This document shows, piece by piece, positions 1-11,800 of a stretch of 64,000 nt of DNA; the first letter of the stretch is position 1; every line of letters begins with the position of its first letter. The notes beneath the pieces are model-generated. The model did not search any database and had not been told where the DNA came from. It saw only the letters and a list, made by a program, of their open reading frames with translations. The position numbers and the translations under genes were made by a program. Source of the stretch: Pardosa pseudoannulata (Eukaryota; Arthropoda; Arachnida; Araneae; Lycosidae). The stretch is taken from assembly GCA_032207245.1 (NCBI GenBank), contig CM063502.1:113931812-113995811 (forward strand). Reading direction: 5' to 3'.

Positions 1-2640
1 TTTTCTTTTATAAAGCAGTTAAAACACGCACGTCTAAAGGGAATACTGAAAAAAGCTCGAGAGTAATTTTAATTTTAATTATTCAGTAAGTTATGTTTAA
101 AGCCTTTGCTTTCAATTCAGTTGTTAGTGTGAGAAGAAAAGTAGATAAATTTTAAAGGAGATAGGAAAATAACTAATAAATCGTGTGTACTAGTGCAAAA
201 TACAAGTATAATTATAATAGAAACATTTATTTATATTTCTGTGTTATTTATATTTCCAAATAAAATTATTAAAGGAAAAAGTCTAAAATGAAACTGTCTC
301 CTTGCGAAAAGAACTTACAGTCTCAAAAAATAAACTCTATTTTTTCCATTTTCATAACATTTTTGCCATCGCAGACTTTTTTTCAAAATAGGCATCATTC
401 TACTTTGAACACTAAAATATATCGATGTATATAATGTAAAATTTCCTTCTGTGCCCTTCAATTTTAAATTGTATGTCATTGGGAAAAAACTCATTATAAA
501 ATTATTACGTTTAATTAAATATTCACTTATATATTCTCGTGAATTTTCTTTTATAAAGCAGATGACTGAGTTGTTGTGTAAATACTTGAGAGGGCACAGT
601 ACCTTTAAACTTTGAAAGATTTCATTTTTAATTTCAATATATTCAAAATATTTAAACGTTATGGTAATTTTATCAAGAAACAGTATTAAAAACCGTACTT
701 GTTGCAGAGATAGTATATATTTTTAAAGTTGTTTGGATGCCACTCTAATTGATACTGATATTATAAATTGGATTTTCTCAACTTCATAATTTTAGAATTT
801 AAGCCCACTGTTGCTTAAAACTTAGATATATTACATTTTCAAAATTTTGACCATTTATTCCCCTCTTTGTGCACTGCATATTAAAATAAAACAAAGTATC
901 AATCTTTATGTAGACTTTTTATTACAATTGAAAATCATGAACATAATATAAATATTTCATTTAGTTTCCAATCTTTATTATCATTTTTTTATTTATATAC
1001 AACTTTCTGAATATATTTTGGTTTTAATTTAAAGGTAAATTTTTAATAATGTACTTTTAACACATTTTTTATATATAAGTATATTTTTGAAGTTTATAAT
1101 GAGTGCATTTTTTACACTTTATTTGTTGTAGCATATTTAAAAATTCTAATATTATTTTCGTATTCAAAGATTTTACTTTACTATTTATCATAATTATAAT
1201 TGTCTAATTTGGATACCATATAGCACAAATTTTTTTAAAATTCATTTTATTAGAATCAGATCATAATCATCGACTTTTTCCCGAATTCAAATGCCTTGTT
1301 TCCCCTTAAATTCATATCAAGAGTAATGTTAATTTCGATTCTCTCTTCCAGTAATGTTTACAGATCTTGCTTTTAACTCAGCTGTTCATCATAGGGGAGA
1401 AATAAATACATGTTGTTAAAGAAGAGAAATAACTATTAGATCATTTGTACTAATGCAATAATTATATATATATGTGTAAACAATAATCATTTTTTTTCTT
1501 TTGTTTGTAAAACTTACATAAAAATTATTACATAAAAAGACTAAAATAAGGTAAATACATTTAGATATTTCATGTTAGTTGCCCAAAAAATTTCTGCCGC
1601 ATAAAGAAAAACAAAAAATATATCAATGTGTTTAAGCTACCATTGCACACTCTAAAAAATATCAATTTACATAATGAGAGGTTCTTTCCCCGACAGTTTC
1701 AAAGTATATGGTATGAGAAAAAAAGCAATTCAAAAGCCTCCTCATTATTGTTAATTAACTGTTCACAAATAATACATCTCCTTACAGTTTACTGTATACA
1801 AAACAATTGAAAGAACCCCTGCCTATGGAGAATACGTAAAAATATATCACTTTTAATTCTGAGTCACTTAGTAAGCAATGCTTTGAGCTAATACCTAAAT
1901 ACAACTCATTTGTATGTGATAAAAGAAAAATGCGTGCATGATTGTAGAACTAGGAACACATGTACACATGTACTAGCGCAAAAATGCAAAAAGAATTGGG
2001 ACACAACAGTTGCTTTAGATTTCGGTAAAATTAATATAACTTATTAGTAGCATAAAAATACCAAAATGAAATTTAGCATAAACATTTAAGCATTTTATGT
2101 TAGCGGGCGAATACAGCTTCTCCGCTTAAAAGAGAAAAAATAAACTCAATCAATTTGTTCCATTTTCATAACCTTTGTGCAAACACAACTTTCCTTTCAA
2201 TATGGCCTTCATTCCCCACTGAGCACCATAAAAAATATCGATATATTTAACGAGAAGTTTCCTCTCTCCCCTTAAATTTCAGACTGTATGGCGTTGTGAA
2301 AAAACATTACATAAGCACCAGCATTATATTTAATTAAATGTTCACGAATGATAGATTTCCATGCAGTTTCTTTTATAAAGCAGTTGACAGAGACCCACGT
2401 CTAAAGGGAATACTAAAAAATATCTAGAGTAATTTTAATTTTGAATCACTTAGTACGTAATGTTTAGAGCTCTAGTTTTCAATACACTTGCTCGAAAGAG
2501 AAGCAAAGTAAATGTGTGTTTGGGGAGAAAGGAAAATAACTATTTGGTTATGTAAACAAGTACTACATACAACTATAATTATGTTATCAACAGGTTTTAA
2601 TCTTTAAGTAAAATTTATATAATTATTTGTAACGTAAACA
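1..2640. repeat. Degenerate tandem array, period roughly 525-570 bp
   Basis: The same succession of motifs recurs: TCTTTTATAAAGCAG (about 4, 546, 2370), a 'gagtaatttTaattt' block (about 60, 1320, 2412), a block with 'ggaaaataact' followed by 'gtactagtgca' or close variants (about 165, 1425, 2530), and a block 'aaaatatcgat' followed by a C/T-rich run (about 415, 1660, 2231). A weaker copy starts near 1830. Copies are strongly diverged with indels, so this is an old array. The window starts inside it. The only ORF in it (60 codons at 1628) is not conserved between copies and is not a gene. Confidence 0.6.
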
Positions 2641-4310
2641 TGCTAAGATAAAAATTTACAACATATTTTTTATTCCTCATTTTGTTCGGTTTTTTATGAG
2701 TACTTAGAAAAGACTTTTTATTTTCCCTGACCACTTTTTACATTGTCAAAAAACTATTTAATATTACATAATGTCATAAATAAATTTCTTAAGATTATAG
2801 GATATTATAGTTAAATATTACTTATGCAAAGCATATTGAAAAAAATATTAAAACTATTAGGACTGTATTTAAAATAGTGCATAAAGAAAGAAATTTATCA
2901 AATTTTATATGTCTGTTTGTAGTATATGCACTCAAAATTTAGGAAGGAATATCAGGAAGGGTTAAAATAAATGATTTATTGGTAGTCTTATACTTGGCAA
3001 GTTAAGCCAGATTCAGGATAGTCGTAGATTACTAAAATCCTAGTAATTAAACCTACATTTAAACAGTATTTCATGGTCAATTTCTCAAAAGACAGGTTTC
3101 ATAACTTGTCTCCATACCTGTAATTACATTTCACAAATCTTAAGGATATCATAAAAATGCTTTATATATAATAGCGGTAACTCAATATATTTAAATATAA
3201 AGTGTTAAAGGGAAAACTTTTAAAATAGTAGCATGATTAAAAGAATGAAACTTTTACACGAAAGTTCAATTGATTAAAATATTAATTAATCTAAAACAAC
3301 TTCTTTGTACAGAAATTATTTTTCGTACCTTTTGTCTCGACTCCATCTTAAAAATGCCCAAAATCTACATTCTAGCTAAAACTTTCATTTAAAGAAATAT
3401 TTTATAGTCTTTACGTAACCATAGTTATGTTGACAGTATTTTTGTGGCAATTAAATTTTAAACATCTTAAGGTTGCTCCAAATCCTTGTAGCACTGAAAT
3501 GAATTTACCGATTAATTATGAGCATTTAAAAATCTTTAATCCCTTTTAAAAGAAGTGGAAATTGAGTTACTACTATTTTTAACCTTGTCATCAACTTTTA
3601 AGCTCGGAATTTTTCTGTTCTTTGATTCAGGCATGAACTATGTTCAACGTTTTTTATCAAATTAGACATTTTATCTTTGGCATTCTCTCGCCTTCTGTAA
3701 CAACCGAAATTTTTATATTTTATTTTTCATTTACTGCATACCTGACACACAGAGTACCTTCTGGAAGTATTTTATTACGATTTTAATAAATTTAGAGGTT
3801 TACAAATTTTGATTTTGTTATGTTTTTACATATGATATGCCTTTGCATACATGCATTATTTTAAAATATATTTTAACTTTGAGCAGTTATAATTTGGTTT
3901 ATATCTCTACAGTCACCTTTTTTACTTTTAAAGAGTGAAAATGACAGGCATTTAACTGCTTAAAGACGACAAATAGCTATGAACATCTCTGCCAAGAGTG
4001 GTATCAGAAATCTGATTTGCTAAGTGCCATCTAAATTTTTTACACTAGTCTGTAAAAAATTATACATAAAAAATTATAAATAAAAAATGTAAAATCAAAA
4101 TTATCTAACTGAATATAGCAGTACAAGGGCAACTTACAAAACAAGCTCCCGCACTCTTGAAATATCTACGAAAAGTTTGATAGGAACGAAGTCTTCTATC
4201 CTTTTCCTTTCCTCTTCTATCTTCATAAATTGACTTTAATAGCTGTTCTTCGATTTAATGTATGATCGAGAAAAGCACTAGGTGATCTGTGCTATAATAG
4301 CGTACATTTC
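2641..4310. other. AT-rich stretch with no recognisable feature
   Basis: I see no ORF above chance length, no tRNA-like boxes and no clear repeat here. It is unique-looking, AT-rich noncoding DNA. Confidence 0.5.
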
Positions 4311-4320
4311 AGTACCTTAG

Positions 4321-4684
4321 ATCAACGGTAGCTGAATCCGCAAACCAATGCTCTCGTAACTGGATGGTTTGAGGGTTCGGAGCCCAAACAGGCCTAGTGT
4401 CCGCCATGTTCATTAAAGGTGACTGGGTTACTTAAAATATGTTCGTGGTCACAATGTCTTCCAAGTTCTCAATCAATACTTCTGGGGATGGCAGGTCAAG
4501 CCCATGGGTCTTCTGCTTGGACCCTTGTTCTAATTTACGAGGACTTACTTGAGCAAGAAGACATACTTTCACCCTTGAGATGCTCGTTGAAACGAAAGGC
4601 GTACCACTTTGCCTTAATACTAGTAGCGTATGGCTCAATCGTGCTTGGTTTAACCAAGTGGCATAAGAAAACAACAACAACAAA
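4321..4684 (+). mobile_element. tRNA-derived SINE with (CAA)n tail and 10-bp TSD
   Basis: A GC-richer island begins with a tRNA-like head: an A-box-like GTAGCTGAATCCG near 4329 and a B-box-like GGGTTCGGAGCCC near 4373, about 45 bp apart as in tRNA genes. It ends in a CAACAACAACAAAA tail. It is flanked by AGTACCTTAG (4311-4320) and AGTACTTTAG (4685-4694), a 10-bp TSD with one mismatch. Head, simple-repeat tail and TSD together are diagnostic of a SINE mobilised by LINE machinery. The 91-codon and 83-codon ORFs lying over it on opposite strands are incidental. The family is not identified. Confidence 0.8.
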
Positions 4685-4769
4685 AGTACTTTAGCTGCGT
4701 ATTTAAAAGGTGGTGGGAGAGAAACTCATATGGAAAATTTTAAAAAAAATCTAATATTGTATTTAATAT

Positions 4770-4982
4770 TGTCACGTAGGTACGAAGTTCCAATTGAACA
4801 CGGAATGCACGATAAACAAGCAATAACGTTTATTATTCAAGACACTAATTATCTCCAAGGGTAACAGTCTAACAACTGTCCCTCGCTGTGTTAACAGAAA
4901 CTTTTAATGGGTTAGAGAACATTCTAGAAATATTAGAAATTTCCATATTTTAGTGATTTTTCGAATATTTATCAACGTGACC
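4770..4982 (-). mobile_element. Possible short LTR or similar insertion
   Basis: This 213-bp segment starts TGTCACGTAGG and ends CAACGTGACCA, so both ends carry an ACGTGACA-like inverted terminus. On the minus strand there is an AATAAA signal within 'gaataataaacg' near 4828-4840, as expected of an LTR read right to left. No TSD or primer binding site is visible. It could be a solo LTR or another insertion. Confidence 0.3.
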
Positions 4983-5009
4983 ATAAAAGGACAAAATCAA
5001 CTTTATTCT

Positions 5010-5080
5010 CACGTAGGTCCGAATCGAAAACTTTCCGCTGGTAGCCCACGACTATAGCCATTGCGCAATAGCGGAATGGG
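5010..5080 (-). mobile_element. tRNA-like fragment, SINE head
   Basis: Read on the minus strand, an A-box-like TGGCTATAGTCG (near 5050-5064) is followed about 35 bp later by a B-box-like TTCGATTCGGACC (near 5017-5032). The first part resembles a tRNA D-arm and the second a T-arm. No acceptor stem pairing or CCA supports a working tRNA, so a SINE head or tRNA pseudogene is more likely. Confidence 0.45.
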
Positions 5081-5160
5081 GTAATACGGAAAATGGGATA
5101 ATATTTCCCTTATTTGATTTGTTAGTATATTTATTTTTTTTAATTTTGGTGGTCAGGTAT

Positions 5161-5212
5161 CACCGGCTCATACACCGGCTCATATTTGTGAATCCTCTAT
5201 TTTATAGAGGAT
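5161..5212. repeat. Two 12-bp direct repeats and a 9-bp hairpin
   Basis: CACCGGCTCATA occurs twice head to tail (5161-5184). Eight bases on, ATCCTCTAT, TTT, ATAGAGGAT form a perfect 9-bp stem with a 3-base loop (5192-5212). No function is evident; it may be a remnant transposon end. Confidence 0.6.
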
Positions 5213-6120
5213 CCACAACTGGATGGTAATGGAGAACTTTAGAAAACTTTTTAAATTTTTGTATGATATTTCTATTACGCAAAAGTATGATAAGTTAAAA
5301 AAATTATTACGATTAATAAATTTATGTTAACATTGAACTCTATAAAATCCCAAATGTGTTTAAATAATTTAAGATGTGTTTAATAATTTAATTTTTTATA
5401 ATTTTAGGTTTCTTTAAATATTTTAACGTTCAAAATTAAAATCAAATGAATTTTATTTATGCATTATTTATATGCTTATGTGTGTATCATACCAAAATTT
5501 TGCTCAATTAATTTTCATTCATTCAAAATTCATTTCTTTCATTTTTAATTGATAAGATAAAAGTCATTTAGGGTTATAGGTCATGAAATAGAACAGAACA
5601 CTTTTCCTTTGTCCTCTGCTTATGGTTTGCATGTGTAATACAACTGGAAGAAAAATTGCTATGTCAGCTGGCCGTAGGTCCTTGAGCCGTAACCTTAAGT
5701 GGGAAACGAATTCAGAGTATGCTTTGGGTGTTCTCTTGTTAGGTCATCTTCTTGTCTCTCTATAATATATTGTGAAAATGGCTAGTAGCCTCTTGGTTAG
5801 TAGTTGTAAGTTTGAATTTAAAATTATCTAAGTTGAAAATTAAAGAAGTTTACACACTCCTGACTCCATGTGTGTGTCAATTAATTCTTTGTTTTTAATA
5901 TATAAACAAAATAAATAGTCTACAATACATGAAATTAAGATTAATTATAAAACACCTTCTGTAAAATCCATAAAAAGTCTTATTTTTCTCATAAATAATT
6001 CACACACACAGTGTGTGTTTGAATAACCATTAATATATATTTAGGATAAAAACTGTCCTTTACAAGACAAGAACTTTGCATTCAATGTTCTAATACTAAA
6101 TACACTCTTCATTCAAAAAT
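5213..6120. other. AT-rich stretch without genes
   Basis: It is noncoding-looking. A slightly GC-richer patch lies at about 5580-5770 and resembles nothing I know. A CA/TG inverted microsatellite (CACACACAGTGTGTG) lies at about 6002-6017. Confidence 0.45.
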
Positions 6121-6425
6121 TTTGAAGCCAAGAGCGAGTAGTCACGTGAATTTTTCCCAAGAGACTTAAAACTATTCAGCGTTTTAGAGGAGTTAAGAGT
6201 GAATTTGGATCATGTAAACTAGCTGGAAAATACACAAGCGGCAATTTAATTAAGAGATACCATTTTCCTGGGAGAGCTGAAAAATGTGGCCAGTTGACAG
6301 AAAATGAACAGTTATTCCAGAGTTAGTTTTAAGTGATGAGTAAAAGAATTTAAGTTAGAGAACACTCCTTTATCTGACATTTTATAGCTGGGAAATTAGT
6401 AAAAATTAAGAAGGGTAAAAAGAGA
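6121..6425. repeat. Dispersed degenerate repeat, copy 1
   Basis: It shares an ordered set of blocks with 52765-53020: 'gagcga.agt', 'ttttcccaa.ga', 'gctggaaaat', 'cactccttta' and 'ctgggaaa'. Order and spacing are kept although the copies are diverged. Each copy lies within about 1 kb of a long (AT)n block. Family unknown. Confidence 0.45.
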
Positions 6426-6486
6426 ACTTTTTATATCTATTTTAGAGGTACAAATTTTGATATATTATATATATACGTATATACAG

Positions 6487-6885
6487 TCTGTTCCATAAGA
6501 GCGTGTCAATCATAACTCCGTCAACAGATAGCACACAGATACCGGCTTAATTGCACGTGTTCTTCAAACATTAAAAAAGAATGTTTTATGGTTATATTCT
6601 TTATTTGAATTGTTTTGCAGTCTTTAAATCAACAATTCCAAAATGAATGCCACGTATGCCAGCCATTTTGAGGCCTTGTCTCGGTTTAACCATCCAAAAG
6701 GACTAAAAATGTGTTGTGCAGCTCCAGCCCGTGAAAGTAGGAGTGGTTCGTCAAGAAGTGGGTAGCACGTTATAAAGCGGTACAAAATGTTGACGACCTA
6801 CCAGAACCGGGTAAACTCTGCTCAACGTCAAAATTGAATGATAAAATGATTCTTGCATAATCGATAATAATGGGGACTGGACAAC
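6487..6885 (+). pseudogene. Tc1-like transposon relic, left TIR and part of the N-terminal DNA-binding region
   Basis: The sequence begins CAGTCTGTTCCATAAGAGCG immediately after TATATA, as expected of a Tc1/mariner end at a TA target. Further in, at about 6739-6860, the plus strand reads FVKKWVARYKAVQNV followed by DDLPEPGK. This is the second half of the paired helix-turn-helix DNA-binding region typical of Tc1-like transposases, with the post-HTH proline/glycine segment. An in-frame TAA ends it near 6860. No catalytic DDE domain is present. It is a 5' fragment without coding capacity, and the (AT)n block at 7013 lies just downstream. Confidence 0.6.
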
Positions 6886-7008
6886 TTATTAGGTGAAATG
6901 CATTTCAGTCTAATATGTATATTACATGGTACAAATGTATTTTTAACTAATTTATTTGTATTTTCAGAGAAATAGACGACACCTTCTTATGGAACAAACT
7001 GTATGTAT

Positions 7009-7310
<302 letters not shown>

Positions 7311-8533
7311 ATATATAGGTTCAGAAAATCTTGAAAAATATATAATTTAGTCAGAGAATAAATTTTAAATCCCTGCCGTTAAAGTTTACCAGATGTGTAA
7401 CGAAACAAAATTTGACTTCAACTCCTTAATAAAAAAGTTTTTTCTTCAAGTATCAAAAGAATAAAAGATTAAATGAAAAATGTAGTAGAGTCCTAATATA
7501 TAGCATTTAATAGAATAGAGAAAATATATTACAAGCAGGGAAAAGTGTAATATCGAAGTTTCCGGTACAGAAATTATAGACAACTATTTCAAAGGAGCTA
7601 AAAAATAAAGTTCAAAACAGTAAACCGTACAAAGCGTTACATAAAAATATCACTGTATAGCCGAAAGATTAAGTCATAATAAACTGGAAAAAGTTTAAGA
7701 ACATTTTCATTATTTACGACTCTATAAAAGATAAATTTTTGAATATGTAAGCCTTTTTTGAAATGCATAGAGCTGTCAGTTTCTTACAGTTTGGAGATGA
7801 AAAAGCTTTTATTTGAAAATGATGAATTTTTTGCCTTAAATTTTTAATAATACTAGCCATTCATGACACATTGATAAAAACTTCAGGGTAGAAGATGGAA
7901 TTGGATTTTTCATGTAAGGAGCGAATGATATATCTTTATTCGCATGTTAATTGCATTAAATTTGTAGGCATGAAATATACTTTTAAAAATTTTCTGGGAA
8001 CTTTTTTAATTTCAATTTGTCTAGGTAAAAAAGCATTCCATTAAATACATTTTTAATGATATTTTGATGTTATAAAATACAATGCTAATAATGCGGAATA
8101 ATATATAACTATCATCAAAGGTTTTTAAAAAGTTATAAGTCAATGTTATTTATAAGAATGTCTTTCAAACTGTATGCCACGGAACTTAAGGTTGCTTCAA
8201 GACGACCTTAAGGATGATGCAAGTAAGTTCTAAGGGGAGTAAGAATATAATTTGGGTCAAGAAATGGAAAACAAAATTTTTACTTAAAAAAATCTTGATA
8301 TTCATAGGAAACTGAAAATATATAATACTTAATATCTCGTAAATTTAAGAAGTCAAAACAGCTGATTAATAATTGGAAACACAACTTGCCACTCCCTCTT
8401 TTTAAAGTACTTCAATACTGAACTTTGTTTTCATTTCTCTCTTGATTTATTTTATTGCCCCATGGTAACAGGAAGTAAATTATTCAATCCTCCACTCATT
8501 AATCATGATATTTAGATCTTAATTAAGTTTCAG
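7311..8533. other. AT-rich stretch before the exon-like fragment
   Basis: I see no other coding signal here. If 8534-8761 is a terminal exon, part of this stretch would be its intron. The sequence TTTCAG at 8528-8533 is a plausible 3' splice site. Confidence 0.4.
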
Positions 8534-8761
8534 CAGTTGTTGGAACGTTTACCAAAAACTGTCTTTGTTGGACATACAACTTTAAAAATTGGAATTCTTG
8601 ATACAATTATTTGCTTTAATGATGGTTCATATAATCTTACTAAAGTGTTGGAGGCTTTAAGCATTGAACCAGGTTCTGAGATGAAAAATTCTTTTAAAAA
8701 GATAGACTGTAATCGTGTTCGAAAAGCTGAGTTATCATTGTTAAAACCAAATATCAGATAA
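8534..8761 (+). pseudogene. Exon-like fragment of an unidentified, probably transposon-associated protein
   Basis: An open frame starts right after a splice-acceptor-like TTTCAG and runs 75 codons (QLLERLPKTVFVGHTTLKIG...) to TAA at 8759. Its composition is that of real protein, with an ordered pattern: TVFVGHTTLKIGILD, then CFNDGS, then VLEALSIEPG, then RVRKAELS. From memory, a 'lkiGv.da...FNDG...KVLe.LgI.PG...' pattern is common in repeat-associated uncharacterised proteins of arthropods and cnidarians; I cannot verify this. Past the stop, a shifted frame reads QDVYGAGKY then stop (about 8797-8826), which looks like the original C-terminus after a frameshift. There is no ATG near the 5' end, so the preceding exons would lie upstream. 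A host gene's last exon remains possible. Confidence 0.45.
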
Positions 8762-8829
8762 AAATAAAAACTTAAAAAAGAAAGTCTGAAATGGCTTGCC
8801 AAGATGTGTATGGAGCAGGAAAATATTAA

Positions 8830-11800
8830 TTATCTATAAATATGTGAGTTTTATAAAAGATTTTAGTTTTTAAAATTTTCCTCAAAATGTAATTTTTTCT
8901 TACATTGGTCCTTTATTTTCAAAACCTATTTAATATATTAGATTTAAACGTTCTGTACTTATATATAATGATTATATCTGAAATAATAAGGAGCATTTTA
9001 GCTCAAATATAAGTATTTTTGGTGAGAGTGGCAATTTTCTGACTGAAATTTTAGTGATTTTTCGATAATATATATAAGAAATATTTTTTGATTTTTTTAA
9101 ATGATTTAAATGTTAACCTCTTATTATCCTTTTTATTTGTAGTACTTTAAACTATTTTGGCGCTTTTCATATTGATGGTTTTAATAGAAATTTCAAAATG
9201 TGTACCTAAAGAACACCTTATTTATGAAATCCAATACTTTTACACAAAATTAGTACTGTTATATATTATACCAAATATTTAAAATTTTGACTTTTTTTGT
9301 TATATATAATATTTAATATTTATATATTCACCAAAAAATTGTAGCATTGAGATAATATTTCAGTGAGATATAAAAAAATCAAATACTGTATAAAAATGGG
9401 CACTTTCATCTGCCGAGATGTTCCTACTTCCCTTAAGATACTGTAAATGAATATAATATAGATTGTAGTTATATATTTAATTTATAAGCTGCCTGTAATT
9501 ACATCGGTCTCTTTGAAACAAGGTTTTAGTGTTGGATGTAAATCTAACACTCTGTCCATGGCTGTTTTGGTAATATCTGTTACCAGTATCATCATAAACA
9601 AAATTACTATTTTGATGTCGTTTAGAACAATTTGTTTAGATGAAAAATAGCTTCCAAAACATGGGGAAACTAAAACAAAAATACAGGAACATGTTTAATG
9701 CAGAATAACACTCCAAATAACATTTTTAGAGTTAGATTTACACTGTGTTTGTATAAAAAAAAATCTAAGTATAATGTATTCATTAAAGACGATGATGTAA
9801 GAGATTGTTTATCAAGTAATATGAGCTACATATAAATATAACAATATTAAGCAAATTTTATCTGTATTAGTTTTTTATTTTCATTACTACTATCAACAGC
9901 TATATGGAGTAACTAACACCTAACTTACATATACTTTCTGAGAAATGTATAATTTTCTACCACTGGGTAAAGTCCTTGTATAGTTCCAAAGATGCCATGA
10001 GTCTTAAATGTTTAGACTACTAATCTGTTAGGCTGTAAATCAAGTAGAAATTACTAGTAAGTTTATAAAATCTAACACACTCTAGTGTTATTATGAGTGT
10101 GCTCGTTTATCCTTCATGTAAACTTTTATAGCATCTGGAGTATAAATTATAAACGAATAGAATCTTGAATCTCAATTTATACATGTAAAGATTTTTCGCT
10201 TACCATTTTTTTGTAAAATGATTTTCATTTAATTTTATTGGATTGTAAAAATTTAAATAATGCCTTTTTTAATTTTATATCGTAATTAAAATATATTTCA
10301 ATTCTTTGTAAATATGATATAAAATATTTTAAATACTCGATAAAAGTCTATTTTGTTTAATATATTGACACATTTATTTATTCAGAAAGTTTCCTGCTTT
10401 AAAATAACATTTTTAAACCAATAGTCTTGTGTTTCCAATGAAAAGAATACATTGATTATTAATCACTCGAATTCCAGGATTACCAAGACAAAGCCCTTTT
10501 AGAAAAATAATTAAATAATTATCCGCGTATCTCGTAATTCGCTTGAGAATAATTAATTCTGTATTACATTTAGTGATTATTCTTTTCCTTTAATGTGCTT
10601 ATAATTAAATTACAAAAATTTATAAATCTCCTATCTTTTTTTTTTATTTAAAATGCCTTCCCAAGGATCATTTAAATATTTACGTACCTCTATTAATAAA
10701 CTTCATGAAAAATAATTCACTTGCTTTTATAAGGAAAAGTTTTAAAACAAAGAACTTGTGCGAACGTGTTTAAGTGAGCAACAAATATACCACCAAGAAA
10801 GTATTCTTTCTTTCACTGCGGCTCTTTAGTTTTGTGAAAAGCCATTCAAACATTCAAGAGGTTTGATAAGAAAGATGAATTTAAAAAGGGTTAGATGTAA
10901 GGAAAGTTGTTGTAATTTGGTCCTAATTTTTTGTTTTATTACATTTTTCTTCCGTTTGGCAAAGGAAAATGTCTGATCTAATTATTTGATACTGTAGATT
11001 CTTAGTGAATGCATGTTGTTTTATATAATTTATATTATTTTTATATTTCTGAATATTTAATAAATGAAATTGAATTAAGAGCGAGATACAACGTCATGAT
11101 GTACCTTGTAACTATTGATTATTTTGTAATTTTTATCTCGTAAATGCAAAAGTATTTGTCTTTCATCTAATAATGAATTAGGATAATTAAAAAATTAGGC
11201 TGGGCTGCAAGAAAATATTTTATTGCTGTATTAAAACACTTTAAGCTATATGTGACAGTTTTATGCCGTATTTTCTCCTAGGAATGTTCTTTATCAAACT
11301 GGGAGAGCAGAAAAGAAATATAAGTTGTAAAATATTTATTTTAACGAATAAATTACTTATTTTACATAGAAAAAATATGGCAGTTATTGAATCTTGGATA
11401 TAATTTCTGGTAAAACAAAAAAGTTGGTTCGAGGTATAATTAGTATAAATTTTTATTATTGACACTCGTCTAATAGTAAAGAGGACGTCACGGATGTAGT
11501 ATTAATGCAGTATAGTAGTATTAATTTGTAAATAGCATCTGGTTAACTAATAAAAATCTTTAGGGTATTAAAGAATAATTATGTTCTCCCAAAAAAAACG
11601 TAAAATTAAATTTTTTTGAGAATTAGTTTCTTTGGGTGTAATATCTTAATACAGTGACGTGAAAAATGTATTTATTATACACTTACACCCTCTTCAGGCT
11701 AATATATAAGTAAAACAATTCTAAAACCTAATTCAATCAATACAATTACATAATCATAGGAACAAGATACAACTGGTCCAGCTTGCAAGAATTACTGATT

